Source: Pontibacter anaerobius (GTDB lineage Bacteria > Bacteroidota > Bacteroidia > Cytophagales > Hymenobacteraceae). Taken from it: 64,000 nt of DNA. The stretch covers positions 244,770 through 308,769 of the forward strand of contig NZ_JAPFQO010000009.1 in assembly GCF_026241195.1 (NCBI RefSeq), in the 5' to 3' direction. Under the pieces are notes generated by a model. The model saw nothing but the letters and a program-made list of their open reading frames with translations, was not told where the DNA came from and ran no database searches. Shown here piece by piece: positions 42,435-52,762 of the stretch. The position numbers and the translations under genes were made by a program. Numbering within the stretch: position 1 is the stretch's first letter; each line of letters starts with the position of its first letter.

Positions 42435-43898
42435 TTACCTGGCCACCATTTCCGGTGCCGTTGCAAATACATTCTGGATGATCTCAACCAGCGCAGCAGG
42501 GTACACGCCCACTATAAGCAGCAGCAGAGTAAGCACCACCAGCGTTCCCACACTAGCCAGGTAGATAGACGGCCGTAACCGCTTTTTGGGAGTCTCTGCT
42601 TCGGTTTCCGGTTGCTGGAACATCACGGCAATCACTTTGATGTAATAGTATAAACCGATGACGCTGTTAAGCACCAGCATAGCCACCAGCAGCCACAACT
42701 GTGTGCTTACCCCCGCCGCCAGAATGTAGAACTTGCCTACGAAGCCAGCCGTGAGCGGAATGCCGGCCAGGGAGAGCAGCATGGCGGTAAAGGCCGTGGC
42801 GGTCCATGGTCTGCGCCAGAGCAGGCCGCGGTAATCCTCCAGCAGTTCCGCATCACGCTCCTTATCGGAGAGCATGGCCACCACGCCAAAAGCGCCCACA
42901 GTGGTGATAAAATAAGCCACCAGGTAAAAAGTGATAGCCTCAACGCCCATTTGGTTGCCTGCCAAGAATGCCACCAGCAGGTAGCCCAGGTGCGAGATAG
43001 AGGAGTAGGCCAGAATGCGCTTCACGTTCTTCTGCATCAGCGCCAGCAGGTTACCGGCGATCATGGAAGAAATGGCAACGATGGTGAAAATGGTAATTAG
43101 GGTAGGGTACCGGAAGCCATCCACCTCTAAAAAAAAGCGAATCATGATGCCCAGCACGCCTGCCTTGGAAACGGTGGCAATAAAGGCCGTGACCGGGGCC
43201 GGGGCTCCTTCATACACATCAGGAGTCCACATATGGAAGGGTACCACACTCAGCTTAAACCCGATTCCGATGATCATCATGCCAAAACCGGTTAGCAGCA
43301 GCAATGGGAGTTCCTGTAGACCCGACATGGCCGTGGCGATGCCGGCAAAGGTCATGGTGCCCACGCTGAAGTATACCAGTGCCATGCCGAACAGCAGGAA
43401 GGCTGAAGAGAATGCGGCAAGTATCAGGTATTTAATGCCAGCCTCGTCGGAGCGCTCGCGGGTTCTTAAGTATGATATGAGAGAATACAAGGCCACGCTC
43501 AGCACCTCCAGACCCAGAAACAGCGAGGCAAAATGCGTACTGATGACCAGGGTGCAGGCCCCCAGGGTAGACAGGATCAAAAGAATATAGTATTCCTCCT
43601 TCTGCTCCTCGCGCTGTTCAAAATAAGCATACGAGAGCATGCTGATCAGCAGGGCCGTTGCCAGGATCAGGCCGATGTAAAAGACCCCGAACCCATCGAT
43701 CACGAAAAGCGGATCAATGGCATAAGCCGTAATTCCCCGCAGCTCGAAAAGCGACAGGAACGCCGCTACAAACGACACCGCCGTGATGACATAGATGATC
43801 TTGTGGTTTCGCCAGGCCGCTATCACCAGCATGTTCACAAGGGCGGCCACGGTAAGTATAAGCAGCGGCATCAGGTGCAGGAAATCGGTTTGGCTCAT
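42435..43898 (-). CDS. nuoN: NADH-quinone oxidoreductase subunit N
   Basis: The 487-residue antiporter-like membrane subunit has about 14 helices and the proton-translocating motif region with GLEVLSVALYSLISYLRTRER, LSVVPFHMWTPDVYEGAPAP and RILAYSSISHLGYLL. It is the last gene of the nuo locus. It carries the conserved Glu in the fifth helix and lysines in the discontinuous helices. It is separated from nuoM by 175 bases that contain REP-like palindromes, the only sizeable gap in the membrane-arm genes apart from nuoH-nuoI. Confidence 0.95.
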   Translation of the reverse strand: MSQTDFLHLMPLLILTVAALVNMLVIAAWRNHKIIYVITAVSFVAAFLSLFELRGITAYAIDPLFVIDGFGVFYIGLILATALLISMLSYAYFEQREEQKEEYYILLILSTLGACTLVISTHFASLFLGLEVLSVALYSLISYLRTRERSDEAGIKYLILAAFSSAFLLFGMALVYFSVGTMTFAGIATAMSGLQELPLLLLTGFGMMIIGIGFKLSVVPFHMWTPDVYEGAPAPVTAFIATVSKAGVLGIMIRFFLEVDGFRYPTLITIFTIVAISSMIAGNLLALMQKNVKRILAYSSISHLGYLLVAFLAGNQMGVEAITFYLVAYFITTVGAFGVVAMLSDKERDAELLEDYRGLLWRRPWTATAFTAMLLSLAGIPLTAGFVGKFYILAAGVSTQLWLLVAMLVLNSVIGLYYYIKVIAVMFQQPETEAETPKKRLRPSIYLASVGTLVVLTLLLLIVGVYPAALVEIIQNVFATAPEMVAR

Positions 43899-43969
43899 GG
43901 CTTTATTAATTTGGTGATTTGAAGATTCGATAATTTGAAGATGTTCATGCCCTTACATTTTATGGCGCG

Positions 43970-44068
43970 AGCGCCCTCGCTCGTGTCGGATTATAGTTTG
44001 GGCCTCTGGTCCTTTCGGATTGCAAATCCGACTTTTTAGTTAGGCACGGGTTGCAAACCCGCGCCAGC
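43970..44068. repeat. REP-like palindromes between nuoN and nuoM
   Basis: GCGAGCGCCCTCGC (about 43972-43985), CGGATTGCAAATCCG (about 44016-44030) and CGGGTTGCAAACCCG (44047-44061, followed by CGCCAGC) are consecutive hairpins inside the operon. The A/T centre TTGCAAA is shared with the palindrome at 49034-49065. Confidence 0.7.
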
Positions 44069-44073
44069 AAAAT

Positions 44074-45624
44074 TTATTTCTTCACTTCCTCAATCCTTAA
44101 CTTTGCTTCTGGCACCTCCACCACTGCTACTTTCTCTTTCTCCACCTCCGGTTCCTGGTAGGCTTGCAGCTGCTGGTTTATACTTGGCTGCGCGGTGTCG
44201 AGAATAGGTTGTGGGTAAAGGCCCAGCCAAAGTATAACCACGACCATCGGCACGGCGATCAGCATTTCGCGGGCGTTGAGGTCAGGGAGCGGGTGATCGG
44301 AGGGGGCTGGTTCGTAAAACACTTTCCGCATGATGCGCAGCGAGTAGGCCGTAGCCAGCACCACGCCAATAGTGGCGAAAACCGTGAGCCAGTTGTTGGC
44401 TTGCCAGGATCCCACCAGCGTCAGGAATTCCGCGATGAAGTTACCCAGGCCCGGCAGGCCTAGCGAAGCCATCACAAAAACCATCGCTATCACACCCATT
44501 TTTGGGGCTTTGGACCAGAAACCACCCATCTGCCCGATGTCGCGGGTATGCAGGCGCTCGTAAAGAAAACCGGCGATGATGAACAGGGCCCCGGTGCTCA
44601 GGCCGTGCGCGATCATCTGCATCACCACGCCCTGCAGCGCCCACTGGTTAAAGGCAAACACACCCAGAATCACGAAGCCCATGTGGCTCACCGAAGTATA
44701 AGCTACCAGCCGTTTTAGGTCGGTTTGGGAGTAGGCCAGGATGGCACCGTAGATAATGCCCACCACACCCAACAGCATGGCCCAAGGGGCGAATTCAACG
44801 GTAGCCGTCGGGAAGAGCGGCAGCACGAAACGCAGCAGGCCATAGGCACCGGTTTTCAGCAGCAGTCCCGCAAGTATAACACTACCAGCCGTTGGCGCTT
44901 CGGAGTGTGCGTCGGGTAGCCAGGAGTGGAACGGCACCACGGGCAGCTTCACGAGGAAGGCGGCCAGGAAACCGAACATCAGGAAACGCGCTTCCTCCGG
45001 GGCCAGCTCGGTTCCGAGCAACTCAAAGTAATTAAAAGTATAGTTTCCGGTTTGGGAGCCGTGGATAAAGTATAAACCAAGTATGGCAAGCAGCATCAGC
45101 AGCCCTGAGGCCTGTGTGAAGATGAAGAATTTATAAGCTGCGTAGTTTCGGTTGGCATGACCCCAGACACCAATCAGGAAGTACATCGGAATCAGCATCA
45201 CCTCCCAGAAAAAATAGAACAGGAACAGGTCCATGGTGAGGAAGACACCCGTGATACCGGCCAGCACCCACAGCAGGTTAAAGTGAAAGAAGCCGGTTTT
45301 CACCTTGATCTCCCGCCACGAAATGAGCACGGCCAGAATGCCAATGAAAAAGGTGAGCAGCAGCATGAGCAGACTCAGGCCATCGAGGGCAAGTATAAAG
45401 TTCACGCCCCACTGCGGCACCCAGGGTACTTCCATCTGCATGAGCCAGGGCGAAGCGCCTAAGGAAGCGGCGGGCGTGCCAAGCCACAAGTATAAGGCAA
45501 TGGCAAAATCAGCCGACACAGCGAACAGCGCAATCCAGCGGGGCAACACGGGGTGCAACTTCTTGGAGAGCCAGGCCAGCAGTCCGCCGGCCATCAGTAT
45601 CACGATCATCCAGAGCAGTATCAT
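44074..45624 (-). CDS. nuoM: NADH-quinone oxidoreductase subunit M
   Basis: The 516-residue membrane antiporter-like subunit begins MILLWMIVILMAGG. It contains YFFWEVMLIPMYFLIGVWG (proton-channel Glu), VKLPVVPFHSWLPDAHSEAP and LKRLVAYTSVSHMGFVILG, the NuoM signatures. The ATG overlaps the nuoL stop by 4 bases (ATGA). A longer in-frame extension exists upstream but is nuoL sequence in another frame. The C-terminus has an unusual Glu/Lys/Val tail. It pumps protons in the membrane arm of complex I. Confidence 0.95.
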   Translation of the reverse strand: MILLWMIVILMAGGLLAWLSKKLHPVLPRWIALFAVSADFAIALYLWLGTPAASLGASPWLMQMEVPWVPQWGVNFILALDGLSLLMLLLTFFIGILAVLISWREIKVKTGFFHFNLLWVLAGITGVFLTMDLFLFYFFWEVMLIPMYFLIGVWGHANRNYAAYKFFIFTQASGLLMLLAILGLYFIHGSQTGNYTFNYFELLGTELAPEEARFLMFGFLAAFLVKLPVVPFHSWLPDAHSEAPTAGSVILAGLLLKTGAYGLLRFVLPLFPTATVEFAPWAMLLGVVGIIYGAILAYSQTDLKRLVAYTSVSHMGFVILGVFAFNQWALQGVVMQMIAHGLSTGALFIIAGFLYERLHTRDIGQMGGFWSKAPKMGVIAMVFVMASLGLPGLGNFIAEFLTLVGSWQANNWLTVFATIGVVLATAYSLRIMRKVFYEPAPSDHPLPDLNAREMLIAVPMVVVILWLGLYPQPILDTAQPSINQQLQAYQEPEVEKEKVAVVEVPEAKLRIEEVKK

Positions 45625-47507
45625 AGCAGTAGACTTATGGTTAGAATCATGATGGCGCCGACCACAATGCCGGCCACATAGTTGCGCAGCACGCCGCTTT
45701 GGGTCTGCGAGAACATCACATGGAAGCCCTCGGCCATGCGGGCCAGTCCGGTGTAAAAACTGTCGATAATGTCGCGTTTGTTGATGTTGGCCAGGAACAC
45801 GTAAGGCCGCACAAGCAGGTTGTCGTACAAGGCATCGAAGCCCCAGCCGGAGAACCAGAAGCGGTGCAGTTTCATGGCCAAACTGGAGCGCTCCAGGCTG
45901 TGCAGCATCCCCGGACTCTTCTGGTAAAACAGGTACGCCACATACACGCCTCCCAACGATACCACCGCTGCCAGCACCTGGAACAGCCACTCGTTTGCCG
46001 CCAGCAGCTCGTTGGCCGTGATGCCCGGCAACACTGGCGCCATCAGGTCTGAGAACAGGGCCAAATGGGCGAAGTTGTGCGGCAGCTCTATAAATCCGCC
46101 TACCAAAGAAAGGATTGCAAGTATAACAAGCGGGATGGTGATGAGCTTACCCGGCGGGTGGTCCAGGTGCGTTTTGGGGGCACCGTAGAAGGTCATGAAC
46201 ACCATCCGGAAAGTATAAACCGAGGTGATGAAAGCGCCAAAAAGCCCTGCTAAGTACAGCCAGATGTTGCCGTTTGGACCTGCCAGCGTGTACCACAGAA
46301 TCTGATCCTTGCTGTAGAAGCCCGAAGTGATGATGGGCAGCGCCGCCAGCGAGGCCGCCCCGATCAGGAAGGTCCAGAACACGACGGGCATGCTTTTGCG
46401 GAGGCCACCCATTTTGCGCATGTCCTGCTCGTGGTGCAAGGCAAGTATGATGGCCCCGGCACAGAGGAAAAGCAGCGCCTTGAAGAAGGCATGAATCATG
46501 AAATGGAAAATCCCCGCTGACCAGGCACCTACACCCAAAGCCAGGAACATGTAACCAATCTGGCTGATGGTGGAATAGGCCAGCACCCGCTTCAGGTCGT
46601 ACTGCGTGAGGGCCGAGAAGCCAGCCAGCAGCAGCGTAACAGCGCCAATAACGGCTACCATCGTCTGCGCCAGTGGGGCCAGCTCAAAAATTACGTACAT
46701 TCTGGCAATCAGGTAAACCCCCGCCGTTACCATGGTGGCCGCGTGTATCAAAGCCGAAACCGGCGTCGGGCCAGCCATCGCATCAGGCAGCCAGGTTTGC
46801 AAAGGCAACTGACCGGATTTTCCCACCGCGCCGCCCAGGAGCAGCAGCCCTACGAGCACCGCCATTTGAGCGCCCACACTCCATACTTCCGGGGCCTGGG
46901 TCAGGATGGCCTGAATGTTCAGCGTACCGAAGGTCTGGAAAAGTATGAATAGTCCGATGGCCATGGCTGTATCGCCCACGCGTGTGATGATGAAGGCCTT
47001 GCGGGCAGCATAGCCGTTGGCGGGCTCCTTGTACCAGAAACCGATCAACAGGTAGGAACAGAGGCCCACACCTTCCCAGCCTAAGTATAAAAGCAGCAGG
47101 TTATCGGCCATCACCAACATCAGCATAGAACCAACAAACAAATTCATGCAGGCAAAGAAGCGGGAGAAGTCCGCATCGTCGGCCATGTAGGCGGTGGAGT
47201 AAAGATGGATCAGGAATCCTACGAACGTGATGACGAAAATGAAGACAATGGAAAGCGCATCGAGGTGGAAGGCGATGGACGGGTTGAAGCCCGCCACGCT
47301 GAACCATTGCCATACTTCCTGCTGGTAAAAAGCCGGTTTCTCGGAGAGGAACTGCAGTCCTAAAAGTATGGTGATGAGCGCCGAGAAGCCCACGCTGCCC
47401 ACGCCAAGTATAGCCACCAGCGCGCGCGACAAGCGGGTGCCGAAGAGGATGAGCAGGAGTGAACCCAGAAAGGGCAGGGCAGGTATGAGCCAGATGTAGT
47501 TTTCCAT
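45621..47507 (-). CDS. nuoL: NADH-quinone oxidoreductase subunit L
   Basis: The 628-residue distal antiporter-like subunit has LLLYLGWEGVGLCSYLLIGFW (key Glu), KSGQLPLQTWLPDAMAGPTP and LKRVLAYSTISQIGYMFLALG, then the C-terminal amphipathic lateral helix region with SFYTGLARMAEGFHVMFS and final membrane anchor. It follows nuoK by 4 bases and overlaps nuoM by 4 bases. The length is typical. Confidence 0.95.
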   Translation of the reverse strand: MENYIWLIPALPFLGSLLLILFGTRLSRALVAILGVGSVGFSALITILLGLQFLSEKPAFYQQEVWQWFSVAGFNPSIAFHLDALSIVFIFVITFVGFLIHLYSTAYMADDADFSRFFACMNLFVGSMLMLVMADNLLLLYLGWEGVGLCSYLLIGFWYKEPANGYAARKAFIITRVGDTAMAIGLFILFQTFGTLNIQAILTQAPEVWSVGAQMAVLVGLLLLGGAVGKSGQLPLQTWLPDAMAGPTPVSALIHAATMVTAGVYLIARMYVIFELAPLAQTMVAVIGAVTLLLAGFSALTQYDLKRVLAYSTISQIGYMFLALGVGAWSAGIFHFMIHAFFKALLFLCAGAIILALHHEQDMRKMGGLRKSMPVVFWTFLIGAASLAALPIITSGFYSKDQILWYTLAGPNGNIWLYLAGLFGAFITSVYTFRMVFMTFYGAPKTHLDHPPGKLITIPLVILAILSLVGGFIELPHNFAHLALFSDLMAPVLPGITANELLAANEWLFQVLAAVVSLGGVYVAYLFYQKSPGMLHSLERSSLAMKLHRFWFSGWGFDALYDNLLVRPYVFLANINKRDIIDSFYTGLARMAEGFHVMFSQTQSGVLRNYVAGIVVGAIMILTISLLL

Positions 47508-47511
47508 AGTC

Positions 47512-47820
47512 TTATCCTTTCATAAAGTTGGCAGCGTCGCTGTCGAGGGTTTTAAGTTGATGGTAAATCTGAAGTATGAGCGCCAGCCCCACGGACACTT
47601 CTGCGGCGGCCATGGTAAGTATAAAGATGAACATCACCTGCCCGTCAGGCTGCACCCACTTGGAGCCCGCCACGATAAAGGCCAGGCCGGCGGCGTTGAG
47701 CATGATCTCTACCGAGATCAGCATAAAAATGATGTTGCGGCGGATCAGCACGCTGATCAAACCGAGCATAAAAAGTACGCCTGCCAGCAGCAGGGCGGCT
47801 TCCATCGTAGACACACTCAT
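47512..47820 (-). CDS. nuoK: NADH-quinone oxidoreductase subunit K
   Basis: The 102-residue three-helix membrane subunit has the family signature MLISVEIMLNAAGLAF, with the conserved Glu, and the second Glu in TMAAAEVSVGLALIL. I start at the ATG at 47820, which overlaps the nuoJ stop by 4 bases; a longer frame upstream is nuoJ in another frame. Confidence 0.95.
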   Translation of the reverse strand: MSVSTMEAALLLAGVLFMLGLISVLIRRNIIFMLISVEIMLNAAGLAFIVAGSKWVQPDGQVMFIFILTMAAAEVSVGLALILQIYHQLKTLDSDAANFMKG

Positions 47821-48353
47821 GCGGCTGCGCTCCTTTCCTGTAAAAACCGGTGAATAACTTTTTTCTTCTGCCTGCCCAGGTGGTAGGCCCCCACGATACC
47901 CGCCGTCAGCAGGATGCCGCAAAGCTGCACGCCCAGGATGTAAGGCCCGAACAGCGACAGCCCAACCAGCCGGGCATCCACAGCCACCACGGCCTCGGTT
48001 TGCGGCGGCGTGCCAGCCGCCACTATGTAAACTAGCTCAGCCAGCAGCACCGCCGAAAGTATGGCCGGGCCAACCCAGACCGAGGGTTTCAACCACTCTT
48101 TCTCCCGCTGCACATCCTCCTGTGTCAGGTTCAGCATCATGATCACGAAGATGATGAGCACCACGATGGCCCCGGCGTAAATGATAATCTCCAGCGCCGC
48201 CATAAATGGGGCACCCAATGTGAAGAAAACCACGGCCACGGCCAGAAAGGATACCACCAGGTAGAGCAGGGCATGGATGATGTTGTAGCGCGTGATGACC
48301 ATGATGGTGGAAAGTATGGCAACCGCTGCTGCGATATAAAATGTAAGTTCCAT
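47817..48353 (-). CDS. nuoJ: NADH-quinone oxidoreductase subunit J
   Basis: The 178-residue membrane subunit with five hydrophobic helices contains HALLYLVVSFLAVAVVFF and the conserved YAGAIVVLIIFVIMML motif of helix 3, whose pi-bulge region takes part in coupling quinone reduction to proton pumping. It starts 5 bases after nuoI and overlaps nuoK. Confidence 0.95.
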   Translation of the reverse strand: MELTFYIAAAVAILSTIMVITRYNIIHALLYLVVSFLAVAVVFFTLGAPFMAALEIIIYAGAIVVLIIFVIMMLNLTQEDVQREKEWLKPSVWVGPAILSAVLLAELVYIVAAGTPPQTEAVVAVDARLVGLSLFGPYILGVQLCGILLTAGIVGAYHLGRQKKKVIHRFLQERSAAA

Positions 48354-48358
48354 AGGCT

Positions 48359-48874
48359 TTAGGGTAGTAAGCTTTTAGTATCTACAGGAGGCATTTCGTT
48401 CTCGGCCTCGCCTTTGTCTTTCCCGCCGATGGCCATGCCCGCCACTTTATAATAGTTGTAGCCGTGGTACTTGCCCTGCCCGTCAATGAGCAGATCCTTT
48501 TTCTCGTACACCAGGTTCTGGCGGTTATACTCGCCCATCTCAAAGTCGGGGATGAGCTGGATGGCGTAGGTCGGGCAGGCGTCCTCGCAGTAGCCGCAGA
48601 AGATGCAGCGCGAGAAGTTGATCCGGAAGAACTCCGGGTAGCGTCGTCCGGTCGGGTCTTCGGTGGCCTGCAGCGAGATGCAATCCACAGGGCAGGCGGC
48701 GGCGCAGAGGTTACAGGCTACGCAGCGCTCACCCCCGTCCGGGTCGCGCGACAATACGATGCGCCCCCGCCACCGTGTCGGGAGAATGGGTTTCTGCTCC
48801 GGGTAAAGTATGGTTTCCCGCTTATGGAATGCGTGCAGAAACGTAAGCCACATACTGCGCAACAAACTAAACAT
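48359..48874 (-). CDS. nuoI: NADH-quinone oxidoreductase subunit I
   Basis: The 171-residue peripheral subunit has two [4Fe-4S] ferredoxin motifs, C51-x2-C54-x2-C57-x3-C61 ([11 protein letters not shown]) and C90-x2-C93-x2-C96-x3-C100 ([11 protein letters not shown]), which carry electrons N6a and N6b towards the quinone. The N-terminal amphipathic helix ([16 protein letters not shown]) binds the membrane. It is separated from nuoH by 226 bases of repeats. Confidence 0.95.
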   Translation of the reverse strand: MFSLLRSMWLTFLHAFHKRETILYPEQKPILPTRWRGRIVLSRDPDGGERCVACNLCAAACPVDCISLQATEDPTGRRYPEFFRINFSRCIFCGYCEDACPTYAIQLIPDFEMGEYNRQNLVYEKKDLLIDGQGKYHGYNYYKVAGMAIGGKDKGEAENEMPPVDTKSLLP

Positions 48875-48905
48875 AGCTGCTCCTTTCTTTTTATGGTTTG
48901 AAGAC

Positions 48906-49065
48906 GCTCACTGGTCTGGAAGACGCTGTGAGGTCGGTTCTTATTTGCTGGTGCGAGCTTGTAGCTCGTATCTTTTTTGTTTAAGCTGCTTGCGGTACGA
49001 GCTACAAGCTCGCACCAGCGTTTTCTTACCTTTCGTTTTTCCGGATTTGCAAATCCGGAAAAACG
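48906..49065. repeat. REP-like palindromes between nuoI and nuoH
   Basis: Three structures in a row: a CTCACTGGTCTGGAAGACGC/GTGAGGTC hairpin (48906-48935), a perfect 24-bp inverted repeat (48947-48970 with 48996-49019, core GTGCGAGCTTGTAGCTCGTA) and a perfect 32-base palindrome (49034-49065, centre GGATTTGCAAATCC). All would form in the nuo mRNA. Confidence 0.85.
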
Positions 49066-49100
49066 ATCATTTTATATTCACTCAATCACTCATTCAAAAC

Positions 49101-50063
49101 TCATTCACTCACCCACAGCACCACCGCGGCTGTTACCATCAGGTTCAGCAGGGTGAGGGGCAGCAGCACCTTCCAGCCGTACTCCATCAGCTGGTCATAC
49201 CTTGGACGGGGCATGGAGGCGCGGAGCAGGATAAAGATCATCAGGAAAAAGAGCGTTTTAAGTATAAACCACACGATGGGCGGCAGGAAGTCAGGGCCCA
49301 GCCAGCCACCGAAGTATAAAGTCACGATCATGCAGGAGATGAGCGTGATGCCCATGTACTCCCCGATGAAGAACATGCCGAACTTCATGCCCGAGTACTC
49401 CGAGTGGAAGCCCGCAATCAGTTCACTTTCCGCCTCCGGAATATCGAAGGGCAGGCGGTGCGTTTCGGCGATGCCCGCGATGAAGAAGATCACAAAACCC
49501 ACGATCTGCGGGATGAAGAACCACAGGCCACGCTGCGCCTCCACAATTTCCACCAGGCTGAAAGAGCCGCTCAGCAACACCACGCCCATCAGCGAGAGCC
49601 CCATGAACACCTCGTAAGAGATCATCTGTGCAGCGCCGCGCATAGCACCCAGCAAGCTATACTTGTTGTTGGAGGCCCAGCCGCCCAGGATGATGCTATA
49701 AGCGCCCATCGACGACATGGCCAGGAAAAACAGCAAGCCAATGTTCAGGTCTGCCACAATAATGCCTGGCGCGAACGGTATCACCACGAAGCTCATCAGC
49801 ACGGTTACCACCACAATAGCCGGGGCAAGCACAAAGACGGGCTTATCGGCAAAGGGCGGAATCCAGTCCTGCTTAAAAAACAGCTTGATGGAGTCGGCGG
49901 CCACGATGAGCAAGCCGAAGGGACCAGCTCGGTTCGGGCCATACCTGTCCTGGAACAGGGCCAGCAGGCGACGCTCCACCCAGATAAGGGCGGCCGCCAC
50001 GTTCAGCATGACGAACAACACGCCGCCGATGATCAGAAAGTAGTTTGGGGTTGCTGTTTCCAT
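49101..50063 (-). CDS. nuoH: NADH-quinone oxidoreductase subunit H
   Basis: The 320-residue eight-helix membrane subunit has the quinone-site signatures [21 protein letters not shown] and [17 protein letters not shown] plus [15 protein letters not shown]. It forms the quinone channel linking the peripheral arm to the membrane arm. I start at the ATG at 50063 (METATPNY); a GTG/ATG 27 bases upstream is less likely. It overlaps the end of nuoG by 31 bases. Confidence 0.95.
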   Translation of the reverse strand: METATPNYFLIIGGVLFVMLNVAAALIWVERRLLALFQDRYGPNRAGPFGLLIVAADSIKLFFKQDWIPPFADKPVFVLAPAIVVVTVLMSFVVIPFAPGIIVADLNIGLLFFLAMSSMGAYSIILGGWASNNKYSLLGAMRGAAQMISYEVFMGLSLMGVVLLSGSFSLVEIVEAQRGLWFFIPQIVGFVIFFIAGIAETHRLPFDIPEAESELIAGFHSEYSGMKFGMFFIGEYMGITLISCMIVTLYFGGWLGPDFLPPIVWFILKTLFFLMIFILLRASMPRPRYDQLMEYGWKVLLPLTLLNLMVTAAVVLWVSE

Positions 50064-52762
50064 TTGATGTCTCGGTTTAGGATGGCCCAAGCGGGTAATT
50101 CGGCAAAAGGTACTCCAGGTAAGCCATTAGGCATGCCGGCGGTGCCGCTCGGGATGGTCTGGCTCAGTTTCACTGGTAACTGATAGATCTGGCCTTCGAT
50201 GGAGAAGCTCAGGTGCTGCCCCTCATCCAGTTTCATGCGGATGGCATCGGCGGCGTTAATTTTCACATAAGGCTCTGGAATCCGCTCCATAATGGAAGCC
50301 GACTGGTTGCTCAGCTCTTCCGACCCAAACGTATGGTGCAGCGGCAGCATGTAGAGGTGGCCCTCCAGCGGAATAAATTTCTGCGGAACGGCCTCGGAGA
50401 ACGGCAAGGTGCCGTCTGGGGCGATGAGCCTTACGCCCGGGTCGCCGCCTTTCAGGTGCCCGCCGATTTCTTCCTGGTATTTGTTAGATGCCTGGTTCGA
50501 GTTCCATCCAGGCGACCAGAAGAATGGGATCACAGAGGATGGCGGCTGTCCACGGTAGCCCTCCATGGTGTAGGAGAGCGGCGAATCCGGGTCCTCGGCA
50601 GGTTTGGGCTCGCTCACGTTCAGACCCGCATTCATGGCGGTGCGCCCGCTGAAACGGTGCGGGGCACGGGCTATGCGCTGTCCGGCAATGCGGAAGTCGG
50701 ATGGAGGCGCTGTTTTCCGGATACCCTCCAGTGCGGTGTACTCTTTGCTGATCGCCTTCACCACGTCATCATAGTCATGCCAGTCGCTGATCTCCTGGTC
50801 GGCCATAATGGTGCCCATCTCCGCCAGCCAGTGCCAGCTCTCCTGTATCTCCTGCTGCACCGGGTGCACCTGGAAGAAGCGCTGCGCCCGCCCTTCGTTG
50901 TTGATGAGCGTGCCATCGGCCTCGGAGAAAGGGGCGGCTGGCAAAAGTATACCCGCTTTCTCAGTGGTGGGGTTATGCAGACTGTCCAGCACGATAACCT
51001 GCTTGCAGCCCTCCAGAAACTGGTCTACGGTAGCGGCGGAAGCCCTGCGGTAAAGGTCGTTTTCCAGGATAATGACTGTATCGGCGTAACCGTTCAGCAC
51101 CGCCTCAAAAGCTGATTCTAACTTATGGCCGCCCAACATGGCAAGGCCCAGGCTATTGCACTCGGGCACCACTAGGCTGATACCTGCCGCTTTTTCTTTG
51201 GCCACTAAGGCATGGGCGATGTTGGCGGCGGCTTTCAGTACCCGTTCGTTGCCGGAAGAGGTGCCAGAGATGATGAGTGGATTATTGGCCTTCATCAGGG
51301 CATCCGCTATCTGCTGCGCCAACGCCTGTTCCTCCTCGCTTATACCGCGTACTTCCGGCGATCCTGCATCAATTAAATTGGCCACGGCAAAACCCAGGCG
51401 GGCAATGGCATCCGGCGAGTCGAAGAAAGTATGGGTAGCCAGTTCGTCGAGATTGGTAGGGATGTAGTGCGCGATGAAAAGTGGTCCTTTGTCTGTTTGC
51501 ACCAGCCCGCGCACGGCCGCGTCCTGCCACAGCGGAATATTTGCCTTAGAAACAGTCTCCAGCATGGGCTGCTGCCGCACCGACTGCCGCACGGCCAGCG
51601 CTAGCATCGGGGCGGTGTTGGTCAGGTCTTCGCCAAGTATAAACACGGCATCGGCTTTCTCCACTTCCTGTAAAGTAGGTGTTCTGGCTGATCCCTCCCG
51701 AAGTATGTGTAAGGCCATCTCCACCAGGTCGTGGTCCACATCGGATACGCCATGATGGAAGTTATCCTCACCCACCAGTTTCTTAAGTACAAAATTCGAT
51801 TCCAGCGAAGCTCTTGGGGAGCCGATGCCAATGGTACGGCCAACTTTTATAACAGATGCTGCAGTTTTGAGAGCGGTATACTTATCGGTGGCCTCTGGCA
51901 ACTGGCTGCGCACCAGTGGTTTCCGAACGCGACCTGCACTGTTCACAAACTCGTAGCCGAAGCGCCCGCGGTCGCAGAGGAAATAGCCGTTTACCTCGCC
52001 GTTATACCGGTTGGTGATGTTGCGCAAGGTGCCGTAGCGCTCCCCAGCGATGGTATTACAACCTAGGCTGCAGTGGTGACAAACGGAAGGAGCGGAGGTG
52101 AGGTCCCACTTGCGGGTATAGTGCTGTTTTAGCGTTTTATCGGTGAATACACCCGTCGGGCATACTTCCGCCAAGTTGCCGCTGAATTCGCTTTCCAGCA
52201 CACCATCCTCGGCACGACCAAAGTATAAATGGTTGTGGGCGGCGAACACATCCAGGTCCTTGCCGCCGGCGTAGTCTTTATAGTAGCGCACACAGCGGTA
52301 GCACTGTATGCAGCGGTTCATTTCGTGGTTAAGGAAAGGACCGAGGTACTGATTGCGGTAAGTACGTTTCTGGAAGCTATACTGCCTGTAGTTATGACCT
52401 GTTATCACGGTCATGTCCTGCAGGTGGCAGGAGCCACCCTCGTCACACACGGCGCAGTCGTGGGGGTGGTTGGTCATGAGCCAGCCGATGATGTGCGCCC
52501 GGAACTCTTTGGCCTCCAGGTCCTCAATCGACACCCGCATGCCATCCCGAACTTGCTCCATGCACGACATGAAGAGCTTTCCTTTCGTGTCGTTCTCATC
52601 TTTGTATACTTTCACGGCGCACTGGCGGCACGCCCCAACAGAGCCCATTGCTGGGTGCCAGCAGAAGTAGGGCAGGTCCTTGCCAAGATTGAGGCAGGCT
52701 TCGAGCAGGTTCTTGCCTGCTTTTACTTCGTAGGGTTTGTTATCTATGTAGATGGTTGCCAT
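50033..52762 (-). CDS. nuoG: NADH-quinone oxidoreductase subunit G
   Basis: The 909-residue subunit has an N-terminal [2Fe-2S] domain (C34, then GACRQC and SCM), the HxxxCxxCxxxxxC cluster ([14 protein letters not shown]), a ferredoxin-like pair ([13 protein letters not shown] and CPTGVFTD) and the molybdopterin-oxidoreductase-type domain starting with CHHCSLGCN. It carries the main electron wire of the peripheral arm. The last 200 residues (from about 700) are Pro-rich and divergent, but the size is normal for this phylum. It overlaps nuoF by 19 bases. Confidence 0.95.
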   Translation of the reverse strand: MATIYIDNKPYEVKAGKNLLEACLNLGKDLPYFCWHPAMGSVGACRQCAVKVYKDENDTKGKLFMSCMEQVRDGMRVSIEDLEAKEFRAHIIGWLMTNHPHDCAVCDEGGSCHLQDMTVITGHNYRQYSFQKRTYRNQYLGPFLNHEMNRCIQCYRCVRYYKDYAGGKDLDVFAAHNHLYFGRAEDGVLESEFSGNLAEVCPTGVFTDKTLKQHYTRKWDLTSAPSVCHHCSLGCNTIAGERYGTLRNITNRYNGEVNGYFLCDRGRFGYEFVNSAGRVRKPLVRSQLPEATDKYTALKTAASVIKVGRTIGIGSPRASLESNFVLKKLVGEDNFHHGVSDVDHDLVEMALHILREGSARTPTLQEVEKADAVFILGEDLTNTAPMLALAVRQSVRQQPMLETVSKANIPLWQDAAVRGLVQTDKGPLFIAHYIPTNLDELATHTFFDSPDAIARLGFAVANLIDAGSPEVRGISEEEQALAQQIADALMKANNPLIISGTSSGNERVLKAAANIAHALVAKEKAAGISLVVPECNSLGLAMLGGHKLESAFEAVLNGYADTVIILENDLYRRASAATVDQFLEGCKQVIVLDSLHNPTTEKAGILLPAAPFSEADGTLINNEGRAQRFFQVHPVQQEIQESWHWLAEMGTIMADQEISDWHDYDDVVKAISKEYTALEGIRKTAPPSDFRIAGQRIARAPHRFSGRTAMNAGLNVSEPKPAEDPDSPLSYTMEGYRGQPPSSVIPFFWSPGWNSNQASNKYQEEIGGHLKGGDPGVRLIAPDGTLPFSEAVPQKFIPLEGHLYMLPLHHTFGSEELSNQSASIMERIPEPYVKINAADAIRMKLDEGQHLSFSIEGQIYQLPVKLSQTIPSGTAGMPNGLPGVPFAELPAWAILNRDIKWKQQPQTTF

